Below the pieces are notes generated by a model that was not told where the DNA came from, did no database searches, and saw only the letters and a list, made by a program, of their open reading frames with translations. Both the position numbers and the translations under genes were made by a program. This document shows positions 25,379-34,035 of a stretch of 51,554 bases of DNA, one piece after another. The stretch is from NCBI GenBank assembly GCA_038214085.1, contig JBBQSF010000003.1:1-51554 (forward strand), given 5' to 3'. Positions within the stretch are counted from its first letter, which is position 1. Each line of letters begins with the position of its first letter. Origin of the DNA: JBBQSF01 sp038214085 (GTDB lineage: Bacteria; Bacteroidota; Bacteroidia; Bacteroidales; CG2-30-32-10).

Positions 25379-26095
25379 ATGGTCCGATTGAGTGTAAATA
25401 TAAATAAATTTGCAACACTGCGCAATGCAAGGGGAGGAAATCTTCCTGATGTGTTAAAAGCAGCAGTGGATTGCGAGCGTTTTGGCGCACAGGGAATAAC
25501 TGTTCATCCAAGACCTGATGAACGTCATATCAGATATCAGGATGTGCTTGATCTTAAACCGATAGTTGCTACAGAATTTAACATTGAAGGTTATCCTTCG
25601 GATGATTTTATAAATTTGGTATGCAGTGTAAAGCCTGCACAGGTTACGCTTGTGCCCGATGCTCACGACGTTTTAACATCAAATGCTGGATGGAATACTA
25701 TTAAACACGAAGCTTTTTTAAAAGAAGTTATTGCGGAGTTTAAGGCAAACAATATCCGTACTTCGGTATTTATTGATCCGAATATTTCACTTATAAATCA
25801 CGCTGTTTTAACAGGTACAGATAGAATAGAACTTTACACTGAAGCATTTGCAGCGGAATACAGTCTTGATGCACAGAAGGCAATAGATCCTTATGTAAAA
25901 GCCGCTCAACGAGCAGTTGAACTTGGTTTGGGAATAAATGCAGGTCATGATCTTAGCTTGGAAAATTTAAAATTTTTTGCGGCTCATATTCCCGGTCTTG
26001 CAGAAGTTTCTATAGGTCATGCACTGGTGTGCGATGCCATTTACCTTGGACTTGAAAATACCATTGGTCTTTATTTAAAATGTTTATCTGTTTAA
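25379..26095 (+). CDS. pdxJ: Pyridoxine 5'-phosphate synthase
   Basis: The protein has 238 residues from ATG 25379. It opens MVRLSVNINKFATLRNARGG, the normal PdxJ start, followed by DCERFGAQGITVHPRPDERH and IRYQDV. Later motifs include EGYPSDDFINLV, QVTLVPDA, RTSVFIDPN, RIELYTEAFA, and GINAGHDLSLENL. It condenses 1-deoxyxylulose 5-phosphate and 3-amino-2-oxopropyl phosphate to make pyridoxine 5'-phosphate. A TTG start 21 bp upstream is rejected because it lies inside the promoter box. The gene is divergent from the CBS operon and 48 bp before a hydrolase gene. Confidence 0.95.
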   Translation: MVRLSVNINKFATLRNARGGNLPDVLKAAVDCERFGAQGITVHPRPDERHIRYQDVLDLKPIVATEFNIEGYPSDDFINLVCSVKPAQVTLVPDAHDVLTSNAGWNTIKHEAFLKEVIAEFKANNIRTSVFIDPNISLINHAVLTGTDRIELYTEAFAAEYSLDAQKAIDPYVKAAQRAVELGLGINAGHDLSLENLKFFAAHIPGLAEVSIGHALVCDAIYLGLENTIGLYLKCLSV

Positions 26096-26143
26096 AAAAT
26101 ACTGTCATTACAAATCATTCTGCGTTTTTTTAACTGGTATTTT

Positions 26144-26908
26144 ATGAAGCTTTTTTACAGAGAATTTGGAAATGGGAAACCATTTATCATTATTCATGGT
26201 TTATTTGGAATGTCGGACAACTGGGTGGCAATTGCAAAACAGATTGCAGAAAAAGGTTTCCGTGTTATTTTGCCCGATTTGCGTAACCACGGGCAATCCT
26301 TACATAGTTCTGTGTTTGATTACCCTTCTATGGTTAACGATTTACTTGATTTATTTAATAGCTTATGCATTAACAAAGCATTGATATGTGGTCATTCTAT
26401 GGGTGGTAAGGTGGCCATGAATTTTGCAATTGCACATCCAGACCGAGTTGAAAAACTTATAGTTGCTGATATGGGTGTGAAAGAATATGCAGTTCACAAC
26501 AATGATATTTTAGATGCCATGCTTTCTGTTGATTTTACTGCTGTTTCATCGCGAAAAGAAGTGGAAGAAAAAATCGAAGAGTTTGTGAAAAGCTACAGTG
26601 TAAGGCAATTGCTGATGAAAAACCTTAACCGAAACGGCAACGCTTTTGAATGGAAGCTGAATGCCTTGTCAATAAAGGATAATTTTAAAAATATTTTTTT
26701 AAGAGTTGAAACAGAAAAGCCTTTTAATAAGCCTGTACTCTTTATTCATGGCGAATTGTCGGATTATGTTTTAGATTCTGATTTTGAAGATATCAAAAAA
26801 ATATTTCCATCAGCTGTTCTTGAAGCAGTTCCAAACGCCGGACACTGGATTCATGCGGATAATCCTGAGTTTTTTATTGAAAGTATTTTGGATTTTTCTT
26901 TAGCTTAA
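26144..26908 (+). CDS. Alpha/beta hydrolase (YbfF-like esterase)
   Basis: The protein has 254 residues without signal peptide. The fold markers are FIIIHGLFGMSDNW (oxyanion region), the nucleophile elbow GHSMGG with Ser85, and the catalytic His234 in NAGHWIHADNP; Asp is probably in the FIHGELSDYV segment or close by. The overall pattern (PDLRNHGQS) is that of the YbfF/short-chain esterase family. The substrate is unknown. It may share a transcript with pdxJ, and its last 4 bp overlap the end of the opposing tatC. Confidence 0.88.
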   Translation: MKLFYREFGNGKPFIIIHGLFGMSDNWVAIAKQIAEKGFRVILPDLRNHGQSLHSSVFDYPSMVNDLLDLFNSLCINKALICGHSMGGKVAMNFAIAHPDRVEKLIVADMGVKEYAVHNNDILDAMLSVDFTAVSSRKEVEEKIEEFVKSYSVRQLLMKNLNRNGNAFEWKLNALSIKDNFKNIFLRVETEKPFNKPVLFIHGELSDYVLDSDFEDIKKIFPSAVLEAVPNAGHWIHADNPEFFIESILDFSLA

Positions 26909-27759
26909 AGCCCCGCCAATTCATCTTTTTTAATTTTTTTGCGATAAACCATTGCAGAAATAAGAATGCTAAATTCGTAAAGCAGATAAAAAGGAATGCT
27001 CACCATCAATTGACTAAAAACATCGGGAGGAGTAATAATTGCACCAACAATTAAAATAATTACAATAATAATTTTCCGGTGCTTACGTAAAAATGCTGGT
27101 TTAATTACTCCTATTTTAGTTAGAAAAAACACAAAAACAGGAAGTTCAAAAACCAAACCGGTAGCAAGCGAAAGAGTTGTTACTGTACTTATATATGAAG
27201 TTAGTGAAATGTAATTTTCAATTTTATCACTTACACTATATGTTCCCAAAAAATTAATTGTAAGGGGCACAATTAAAAAATAACTGAATAGTACACCAAA
27301 AAGAAAGAGGATAGATGTTACGATAACAAATCTTGCGGAATATTTTTTTTCATTGCTTTTGAGAGCCGGCTTAATAAAGCGAAAAATTTCCCATAATAAA
27401 TAAGGAAAAGCAATTATTACACCTCCAATCAAAGAAATATAAATGTGAATTGTGAGCTGCCCGGACATAGTGGTATTGATGAGTTTGAGCTGAAGGTTAT
27501 TTATGCACAAATAATCAATCGAAAGTTTTTCGCCCAACCAACAAAAAAAAGAATTTGTAATAAAATTATCAGATTTTGGAGCAAGAATTATATTGTCGAA
27601 AATAATATCTTTATACACAAATGCCACCCCTGCAAAGACAATAATTGCAATAGCAGAACGTATAAAAATCCAGCGTAATACCTGCAGATGCTCCCAAAAC
27701 GACATTGCTGCTTCAGGGTTTTTGGTGTTCGCTTTTTTATTGCTAACTGTTTCGGGCAT
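26905..27759 (-). CDS. tatC: Sec-independent protein translocase subunit TatC
   Basis: From ATG 27759 the protein has 284 residues. The cytoplasmic N-terminus contains MSFWEHLQVLRWIFIRSAIA, with the SFWEHLxxLR motif that contacts twin-arginine signals. Six membrane segments follow, with a Bacteroidota-type enlarged first periplasmic loop, the IAFPYLLWEIFRFIKPAL motif, and the final SQLMVSIPFYLLYEFSIL region. It is the core receptor of the Tat pathway for folded proteins. A TTG codon 30 bp upstream overlaps a promoter box and is not used. TatA is not in the window. The gene converges on and overlaps the hydrolase gene by 4 bp. Confidence 0.93.
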   Translation of the reverse strand: MPETVSNKKANTKNPEAAMSFWEHLQVLRWIFIRSAIAIIVFAGVAFVYKDIIFDNIILAPKSDNFITNSFFCWLGEKLSIDYLCINNLQLKLINTTMSGQLTIHIYISLIGGVIIAFPYLLWEIFRFIKPALKSNEKKYSARFVIVTSILFLFGVLFSYFLIVPLTINFLGTYSVSDKIENYISLTSYISTVTTLSLATGLVFELPVFVFFLTKIGVIKPAFLRKHRKIIIVIILIVGAIITPPDVFSQLMVSIPFYLLYEFSILISAMVYRKKIKKDELAGL

Positions 27760-27786
27760 TTTGTTGAAATCCTTTTCAAAAAAAAA

Positions 27787-27794
27787 CAAAAGTA
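27787..27794 (-). promoter_or_regulatory. -7 element of the tatC promoter
   Basis: On the minus strand this reads TACTTTTG, a TAnnTTTG match 27 bp before the ATG at 27759. It covers the TTG that would otherwise extend the protein by ten residues. Confidence 0.55.
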
Positions 27795-27848
27795 AGATAT
27801 TTTAGAGAAATTCGCTGAGTGAATTTAAAAAGGCAGGACAAACGCATC

Positions 27849-27907
27849 TAATACCTATACTTAGTAAGAAATAGGCCAAAGATTATTTCTTGCTTAGTAG
27901 TATGGTA
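27849..27907 (+). repeat. 59-bp palindromic dispersed repeat, copy 2
   Basis: Its reverse complement matches 2031-2089 at 57 of 59 positions, with both ends sharp (TAATACC... and ...ATGGTA). It lies 55 bp upstream of the tatC promoter box. Its two differences from copy 1 each remove a base pair from the hairpin and are not compensated. Confidence 0.85.
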
Positions 27908-28092
27908 TAAAATAATTCAACCAGATATTTGTCTTATAAAATCATTCGTTAAAAATGCAATAAATGAATTACTGTTGTCCGATAAAAAAATGCAAATGTG
28001 TGAAATATCAGGGTAAATCGGGTATTTCTAGTTTTTGTAAAAACAAAAGGTTGGTTTTTATGGTCTTGATGAATTGATTTTTATCAATTTAT

Positions 28093-28156
28093 TTTGCCTC
28101 AATCCTAAAGGATGTAAATTGCTAATAATCAATTCATCCTTCAGGAACGAGGCAAA
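28093..28156. repeat. Inverted repeat, 64 bp
   Basis: The left arm TTTGCCTCAATCCTAAAGGA (28093-28112 and on to 28121) pairs with the right arm (28130-28156, CATCCTTCAGGAACGAGGCA inside) with a few mismatches and an 8-nt loop. CCTAAAGGATG and CATCCTTCAGG are each also nearly palindromic. Confidence 0.7.
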
Positions 28157-28248
28157 GGGAGAAAATAATAAATTTACACACTTTTGCTTAAATAATTTTT
28201 TATTGGACACTATTATAAATGAATAAAAAATTATATGGCTTTAGAATC

Positions 28249-28426
28249 TGTTTAAATTTTACCTAAAATTTTTATTATGTCCCGTCAATTCGAGTTTTTC
28301 TATCGTCGCTTCTCGATACCCGTATACATTTTTGTAATTGATTTTTTTTAGGAGCGGACTCGAAGTAACGATAGAAAAAGTATCGAGAATAGGGGCACAA
28401 TAATTTTATGTTTTAAAATTTAAACA
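28249..28426. repeat. Long imperfect inverted repeat, about 178 bp
   Basis: The ends are a perfect 13-bp inverted repeat (TGTTTAAATTTTA at 28249-28261, TAAAATTTAAACA at 28414-28426). Further in, TTATTATGTCCC matches the complement of GGGGCACAATAA, and TTTTTCTATCGTCGCTTCTC pairs with the segment around AACGATAGAAAAA. The size and terminal repeats suggest a MITE-like or REP-like element. No coding sequence lies inside. Confidence 0.7.
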
Positions 28427-28445
28427 ACCTATTAAGACAATGAAA

Positions 28446-28512
28446 TTCTTCAGTTTCAAATTCCATTGGCAAAAGATAAATCAATAAAATATTTTATAAT
28501 GAAGCTGAAGAA
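28446..28512. repeat. Inverted repeat with 13-bp arms
   Basis: TTCTTCAGTTTCA (28446-28458) pairs with TGAAGCTGAAGAA (28500-28512) with a single G-U position and a 41-nt loop. Confidence 0.55.
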
Positions 28513-28570
28513 ATATTTAAAAAAAATCGAATAAACCCAAATTCAGGATTAGAAAATGCTGAATCGCAAA

Positions 28571-28616
28571 AGCATTTATAATCAAAGATTTATTGAATAA
28601 TCTTTGAGCAAATGCT
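28571..28616. repeat. Two-part hairpin
   Basis: The outer stem AGCATTT / AAATGCT (7 bp) and inner stem CAAAGATT / AATCTTTG (8 bp) are separated by a small internal loop. Confidence 0.6.
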
Positions 28617-28636
28617 AAGCGGGATTGCCCTCATGG

Positions 28637-28672
28637 AATCATTAGTTCATTTTTTCAAAATTCCTAATGATT
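28637..28672. repeat. Hairpin with 9-bp perfect stem
   Basis: AATCATTAG (28637-28645) and CTAATGATT (28664-28672) form a perfect stem with an 18-nt loop. Confidence 0.55.
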
Positions 28673-29101
28673 AATTCGGGGTAAAATCAAACATTTATTA
28701 AATTGTTAAATTTGGAAAGTTTGAAAAACGCAGCCTAAATTAACATGCGAAGCTTGAGTTATTTATTAAAGATAGTTGTCTTTTTTATTTGTTTGCAACG
28801 CAAAAGTGGTTTCTTCCCTAGTCGTAATGTGCAATTAAAGTGCCCTCGAACTTCATAAGTTTAAACAATTTCATTTTTCAAAATTATTACTTCAAACTTG
28901 AAAAAAGACTTCCAATATACTAACTTCGCTTTTTTATTCGTTTTGAAATATACTGAATTTTGTCAGGTTTGTATGAGGGCTTCCAATCTATCGGCTAAGT
29001 TTTCAAAACAAAACTGCTTAGATTCAGTTTTACAGAAAAACTGTGCTGTATTTTTTTTTCGCACTTAAAAAAGTCGAAGTATAAATCACAAAACTACTAT
29101 C

Positions 29102-31438
29102 ATGACTGATAATAATGATGATCTGAATAAAAGGATTGACGAGCTCCTTAAGAAAGCTGATCTTTTTTTTACTGAGATCAATGAGATACGAACATTGATA
29201 AATACTGTAAAAACACAAAAGCAGGAAGAACCACAAGAGAGATATGCGGAGCCATTGCCTTTGCAACCCAATACTGTTGTTGAAAATAAACCATACATTC
29301 CCGTGGAGCCAATTAAAATTGAACCACAAATAATTCAACCGCCAGTTGCACCTGTTATCAATGTGTCGCCTGTGAACATTACGCCACAGAACTATCAGCA
29401 GAATTATCAAAAACGCAATAACAATATTGAAAAATTTATTGGTGAAAACCTTATCAATAAAATTGGGATCGTGATTCTGGTAATTGGCATTGGTTTTTTT
29501 GTGAAATATGCCATCGATAAAAACTGGATAAACGAATTTGCACGCACTGCTATTGGAGTAGTTTCAGGATTTTTGCTCATAGGATTCGGCTACATACTTA
29601 AAAAAAAATACAGAGCATTCAGCTCAGTGTTATGCGGTGGCGGAATTTCGGTGCTTTATTTTTCTATTTACATTGCTTTCAGACAGTACGAATTATTCAG
29701 CCAAACTGCTGCCTTTGGAATTTTTATTGCAATCACGGCGCTTGCGATAGTGTTGTCGCTTTGGTTCGATCGCATGGAACTTGCTATAATTGCCATTGCT
29801 GGCGGATTTTGCTCTCCTCTTATGGCAAGTACAGGTAATGGAAACTACATCGTTTTGTTTTCGTACCTTATCATTTTAAATTCCGGAATTTTATTTTTGG
29901 CATACAGAAAAAAATGGAGTGTGCTGAACATTATCAGCTTCGGATTTACCATCCTGTTTTTTGGAACATGGTTCATGTCGAACTTAGTGATTCGCAAGAT
30001 CGACCCTCCCGAAGGCGCATTTATTTTTGCCACTGCATTCTTTCTCTTGTTTTTTGCAATGAATATCATAAATACAATACGTGAAAAACGCAACTTCGGT
30101 GTGTTCGAAATTGTTATGCTTTCGCTGAATAATTTCTTTTACATTTTAGTCGGAATTACAGTGGTAAGATGGATTTCGAGCTACGACCTTCGGGGTGTTT
30201 TTGCTGCTTCGCTTGGCGTATTTAATCTTATATTTTGGTTCACTCTTTCCAAAAATCAGAATATCGATAAAGTATTTAAATATTTATTACTAGGGTTTGG
30301 CATTTCATTTATAAGTATTGCTGGTCCGCTTGAACTTCACGACAATTTTGTAACCCTGTTTTTTGCAACAGAATTTGTGCTGCTGTTCTGGATTGCAATA
30401 AAATCAAACTTAAAAATGCTTTTTACTTTTTCAACAGCAGTCCTTTTTATTGTGCTGGTAAGCCTTGCTATCGACTGGATGGTGATTTATAGTTTCACAT
30501 CAGCTGATGAATTGCCGGTGGTTTTTAATAAAGTATTTTTAACAGGATTGTTTGTAGTGGCTGCTGTACTTCTGAACGCCTTTATAAACAACCGTTACAA
30601 CAACTCCGATAGTTTTGGATTCTTTTATAAAAAAACCTACAATGCAATATTGACAGGTACTCTGATATATCTTTTCTTTTTTGTAATACAAACAGAACTT
30701 TCTTTTCAAATGACAAGATACATTTATGCCATTACTATTCGAAGCATTATTACCTATTCCTACATCAGCGCATATTTTTTATTGCTGCTGGTTTATTTTA
30801 GAAACAACAGAAAAAACTACATCCCTGTTATTCTGGCTGTGGTAGCGGTTTTTATTTCACTGCTGTATCCGTTTACATCGCATTCAAGCACAGTGATCAT
30901 AAGGAACTACAGCCTTTATGTTGATGCCGGAAGTATATGGGCCTTTTATTTTCACTATCTGAATCTGGCACTGATGGCGCTGAGTATGTATTTTGTTTAT
31001 TTCATAATAAAATCAAGAGCTTCGCAGAATAGTTTATTGCTCGTATTTTTTCAATGGTACGTGTGCATACTTGCTGTTTTTGCGGTGAGCACAGAAACGC
31101 ATCATATTTCCGTGCTGATAAATTATACTTCGCTTGAATCAATTCCTGTAATTTTAAAAATGACAAACAAAATGTCATTCTCGGTAATATGGGGGCTTAC
31201 TTCTTTTGTTTTTATGATTTTCGGGCTAAAGCAGAACATCCGTAACCTACGTATAATATCGCTTTCACTCTTTACATTGACACTGATAAAACTCTTTACT
31301 TTCGATATTATCGACATGTCGGCAGGTGCAAAAACCATTGCCTTTATTTGTCTGGGAATTATCCTGCTCACAGTTTCCTTCCTCTATCAGAAACTTAAGA
31401 AACTTATTTTCGAGGACGAGCAGGAAAATGCTGATTAA
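29102..31438 (+). CDS. DUF2339-family multi-spanning membrane protein
   Basis: The protein has 778 residues. The first about 110 are cytoplasmic: a coiled-coil start (LNKRIDELLKKADLFFTEIN) and a Pro/Gln-rich linker. NIEKFIGENLINKIGIVILV, the typical DUF2339 entry, follows at about 110, then some twenty or more membrane helices to the end. The signature region includes RTAIGVVSGFLLIGFGYILK and IAIAGGFCSPLMASTGNGNY. Function is unknown for the family; an envelope role is often supposed. It is the first gene after the palindrome-rich gap, and I see no clear TAnnTTTG box before it. Confidence 0.88.
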   Translation: MTDNNDDLNKRIDELLKKADLFFTEINEIRTLINTVKTQKQEEPQERYAEPLPLQPNTVVENKPYIPVEPIKIEPQIIQPPVAPVINVSPVNITPQNYQQNYQKRNNNIEKFIGENLINKIGIVILVIGIGFFVKYAIDKNWINEFARTAIGVVSGFLLIGFGYILKKKYRAFSSVLCGGGISVLYFSIYIAFRQYELFSQTAAFGIFIAITALAIVLSLWFDRMELAIIAIAGGFCSPLMASTGNGNYIVLFSYLIILNSGILFLAYRKKWSVLNIISFGFTILFFGTWFMSNLVIRKIDPPEGAFIFATAFFLLFFAMNIINTIREKRNFGVFEIVMLSLNNFFYILVGITVVRWISSYDLRGVFAASLGVFNLIFWFTLSKNQNIDKVFKYLLLGFGISFISIAGPLELHDNFVTLFFATEFVLLFWIAIKSNLKMLFTFSTAVLFIVLVSLAIDWMVIYSFTSADELPVVFNKVFLTGLFVVAAVLLNAFINNRYNNSDSFGFFYKKTYNAILTGTLIYLFFFVIQTELSFQMTRYIYAITIRSIITYSYISAYFLLLLVYFRNNRKNYIPVILAVVAVFISLLYPFTSHSSTVIIRNYSLYVDAGSIWAFYFHYLNLALMALSMYFVYFIIKSRASQNSLLLVFFQWYVCILAVFAVSTETHHISVLINYTSLESIPVILKMTNKMSFSVIWGLTSFVFMIFGLKQNIRNLRIISLSLFTLTLIKLFTFDIIDMSAGAKTIAFICLGIILLTVSFLYQKLKKLIFEDEQENAD

Positions 31439-31508
31439 ACATTCCAAAAATTAAACTAATTTTACTGCCGTTTGATATAACAAGCAATTTTTTAAAAAGA
31501 ACAGCAAA

Positions 31509-31913
31509 ATGAAACATACACTGACTATAATGTTGATTGGTTTTTTACTTTTTTCCTGCGGATCAGGTAAAGAAAAAAGCATCACTTATATGAACAATGG
31601 ATTAACCAAGCTGTCAAAATCCGACAACAAGGGCGCAATTGAGGATTTTTCGAAAGTGATAAAAGAAGAACCATCCAATGCTGAAGCTTATTTTCAGCGT
31701 GCATGTTGCTATTTTAATTTAAAAGACACAACTAATTCTTTTTCCGATTATAATAAAGCAATCTCTCTTAAACCCGATTATGCTGATGCATATTACAACA
31801 GGGCTTTACTCAAAGATTACTTAAACGACAAGGAAGGTGCTTGTGCCGATTGGAAAAAAGCAATAAAACTTGGGAAATCAAATATAAAAGATTCATTTAC
31901 TTACTGCAGATAA
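31509..31913 (+). CDS. TPR-repeat lipoprotein
   Basis: The protein has 134 residues. A lipoprotein signal (MKHTLTIMLIGFLLFSCGSG) has the lipid-bearing Cys17. About two and a half tetratricopeptide repeats follow: AIEDFSKVIKEEPSNAEAYF, DYNKAISLKPDYADAYYNRA, and a last ACADWKKAIKLGK unit. Such proteins serve as protein-binding scaffolds, here in the periplasm or at a membrane surface. Its stop codon is 1 bp before the next start, so it is translated with the DUF2027-Smr gene. Confidence 0.88.
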   Translation: MKHTLTIMLIGFLLFSCGSGKEKSITYMNNGLTKLSKSDNKGAIEDFSKVIKEEPSNAEAYFQRACCYFNLKDTTNSFSDYNKAISLKPDYADAYYNRALLKDYLNDKEGACADWKKAIKLGKSNIKDSFTYCR

Positions 31914-31914
31914 T

Positions 31915-32970
31915 ATGAAATTTAAAGTTGGAGATAAAGTTAGTTTTTTGAACGAGAAGCGAAGTGGGATAATTTCGAAAGTTCTGGGAAATAAAATGGT
32001 AATGGTTGCAATTGAAGATGGATTTGAAATTCCGGTTATTGAAACTGATCTGGTAAGTGATTTTTTTTATGTTGAGCAAGAAGTTCCGAAACCTAACGAA
32101 TCAGAAGAAACAGAAGATTTTCCTGAACGGTTTGAACTTGTTAATCCTTCGCAATCGAAATTAAAGCAGGGTTTTTACCTTTCGTTTATGCCCGATGACA
32201 TTCAAAGTAAAGGCGGCGGGAAAACGCATGTTTACCTTACCAATCATACCATTTTTGATGCATTGTTTTCTTATTCACTTGTGGTAAACGGTGAGTTTGT
32301 GTGTATCGACTTCGACAGGATCGACAGTGAAACAGCCATTAGGCTTTCTACAATAAGCAGCAGCGAATTTGATGCGTGGAAATCATTTTCCATTCAGGCC
32401 ATTCAATTTATCAAAGAATCTACTCAACATGCCGATCCTCTTTTGTGCGAAGTGAAGTTAAATGCTGTAAAATTTTATAAGGAAGATTCATATCAGCATA
32501 CTGATATTTTTGATTACCCCGCCATGTGTATTGTTCTGAAAAACAACAAAAATTCCGAACCTGAAATATGGGAAGACAAAGGCTGGAAAAATGTGAAAAC
32601 CGAACATAAACCCGGCCCTAAAATTATTGGACACATCAGCCAGTTAAACAAAACCTTTTCTTTTCCCGAAAAATATTTGATAAATAAAGATACAGCAGAA
32701 GTAGATCTGCACATCGAAGAATTGATAGATGATTATGCAGGAAAATCAAATCATGAATTGCTTACCATTCAAACGGAATATTTTGTAAAAATGCTTGAAG
32801 ATGCAATCAGTGCTAAATTGAAAAGTATTATTTTTATCCATGGTGTGGGAAATGGCAGTCTGAAACATATTTTGCACGAAAAATTAAAAAGCGATTATGG
32901 CTTTTTACGCTTTCAGGACGCTTCTATGGCTAAATACGGAATGGGCGCAACGGAGGTTATAGTAAGCTAA
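31915..32970 (+). CDS. DUF2027 and Smr domain protein
   Basis: The protein has 351 residues and is cytoplasmic. The N-terminus (MKFKVGDKVSFLNEKRSGII) is a small beta-barrel-like segment common to DUF2027 proteins. The middle (about 75-245) is the DUF2027 beta domain (GFYLSFMPDDIQSKGGGKTH). The C-terminal Smr domain (about 262-351) has the VDLHIEEL motif and the HGVGNGSL loop typical of MutS2/Smr proteins, which act as nucleases or RNA binders. A role in nucleic-acid processing or ribosome rescue is possible but not shown. It is followed after 11 bp by a DUF6427 gene. Confidence 0.88.
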   Translation: MKFKVGDKVSFLNEKRSGIISKVLGNKMVMVAIEDGFEIPVIETDLVSDFFYVEQEVPKPNESEETEDFPERFELVNPSQSKLKQGFYLSFMPDDIQSKGGGKTHVYLTNHTIFDALFSYSLVVNGEFVCIDFDRIDSETAIRLSTISSSEFDAWKSFSIQAIQFIKESTQHADPLLCEVKLNAVKFYKEDSYQHTDIFDYPAMCIVLKNNKNSEPEIWEDKGWKNVKTEHKPGPKIIGHISQLNKTFSFPEKYLINKDTAEVDLHIEELIDDYAGKSNHELLTIQTEYFVKMLEDAISAKLKSIIFIHGVGNGSLKHILHEKLKSDYGFLRFQDASMAKYGMGATEVIVS

Positions 32971-32981
32971 CGGAATAAAAA

Positions 32982-33959
32982 ATGCTATATCGGTTTTTTA
33001 ATACAAGCTCGTTGCTAACCATAATTTTGTTGGGAATATCTGTATTGGTTTTATGGTCGCCTGCATTTTTAGGAAATCATACTCAGGTTACTTACAACCC
33101 CGTATCTCCATTTTATAATTTTATTTTCAGGTATATTGGCTCACTCGAAATTCTCAGTGGATTTGTATGTGTTTTAATGATATTTTTTCAGGCCATTGTG
33201 CTAAATGGTGTTCTTGACGATTATGATATTTTGCCAAAGAACTCTTCAATGGCAGCATATGTTTTTGTGATTGTCGCCAGCGCACGAAACGAATTTATTT
33301 TTATGAGTCCCTTTGTTTTTTCGGGACTGTTTGTTATTCTGGCGCTCGGGCAAGTGTTTTCGATGTATGGAAAAAAAGATGCATTTGCTCCCGCATTTAA
33401 TTCAGGATTGTTTGTGGCGCTGGCATCCATGTTCTATTTCCCCGTAATAATTTTGTTTTTCCTTGTACTTATTTCATTTGTAATTTATAGGCAGTTTTTT
33501 TGGAGAGAATGGCTTATTTCGATCATGGGTCTGATACTGCCTTACCTTTTTCTGGCAAGCTATTATTTTTGGACGGATCAGCTCTACCTTAAACATTTAG
33601 AGTACATGAACGCGTTCAAATTCATTGATTTAAAAAATCTGATTTTCGACAAAATATTTTATTTTCAGGCAGGTTTTGTAGCGCTTCTATTGCTGATTTC
33701 CTTTTTCCGCTTGATTGTTGCATACAATGAAAAACAAATCAGGATACGCAAGGCTTATTCCATGCTGATTTGGTTTTTTCTTGTTTCAGTTTTTGCATTT
33801 CTATTTTCCGCAAATTATTCTTTTCCCGGGTTCTGGTTTTTAATTATTCCCGTTTCAGCGGTTGTGTCAGGTTACTTCCTGATAACTAAAAAAACCGGAT
33901 TTGCTGAAATTATGCTGATGCTGCTTTTTGCTTCGCTGATTATCGGTAGGCTGGTATAA
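32982..33959 (+). CDS. DUF6427-family inner-membrane protein
   Basis: The protein has 325 residues with about nine or ten membrane helices (SSLLTIILLGISVLVLWSPA, FILVLISF-like segments, and a final ALL-type helix near the end). The opening LYRFFNTSSLLTII and the region ILPKNSSMAAYVFVIVASAR are typical of DUF6427, a family seen mainly in Bacteroidota. No active site is recognised. It follows the Smr gene closely and precedes purQ, which has its own promoter-like box. Confidence 0.8.
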   Translation: MLYRFFNTSSLLTIILLGISVLVLWSPAFLGNHTQVTYNPVSPFYNFIFRYIGSLEILSGFVCVLMIFFQAIVLNGVLDDYDILPKNSSMAAYVFVIVASARNEFIFMSPFVFSGLFVILALGQVFSMYGKKDAFAPAFNSGLFVALASMFYFPVIILFFLVLISFVIYRQFFWREWLISIMGLILPYLFLASYYFWTDQLYLKHLEYMNAFKFIDLKNLIFDKIFYFQAGFVALLLLISFFRLIVAYNEKQIRIRKAYSMLIWFFLVSVFAFLFSANYSFPGFWFLIIPVSAVVSGYFLITKKTGFAEIMLMLLFASLIIGRLV

Positions 33960-34009
33960 ACTGTTAATAATTCCTCAAACATCAATTTAGGGAAATAAAT
34001 AAATAAGTT

Positions 34010-34017
34010 TATTTTTG
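34010..34017 (+). promoter_or_regulatory. -7 element of the purQ promoter
   Basis: TATTTTTG fits TAnnTTTG and lies 18 bp before the purQ ATG. It covers the TTG at 34015 that could be mistaken for a start. Confidence 0.5.
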
Positions 34018-34035
34018 TGCTTTAAATCTGCAGAT

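Larger units (their letters stand above)
27790..29101. other. Gene-free region rich in inverted repeats
   Basis: About 1.3 kb between the divergent tatC and DUF2339 genes holds no credible coding frame on either strand. It contains at least six separate inverted repeats, listed individually. The remaining sequence is AT-rich and unremarkable. No tRNA, transposase fragment or CRISPR array is visible. A weak hairpin (CTAAG...CTTAG) lies near 28995-29021. Confidence 0.8.

Noticed and set aside
27760..27789. Upstream TTG start for tatC, adding ten residues
   Set aside because: The TTG is the end of a TACTTTTG promoter box; the added residues are a Phe run of no family significance.
28281..28300. 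tRNA-like TTCGAGT segment
   Set aside because: No acceptor stem, anticodon arm or CCA-side pairing fits; the segment belongs to the 178-bp inverted repeat.
28500..28538. Tiny frame ATGAAGCTGAAG... in the gene-free gap
   Set aside because: Only about a dozen codons, overlapping a hairpin arm, with no promoter or conserved feature.
27849..28672. CRISPR-like array in the repeat-rich gap
   Set aside because: The inverted repeats differ from one another and are not evenly spaced direct repeats; no cas gene is near.
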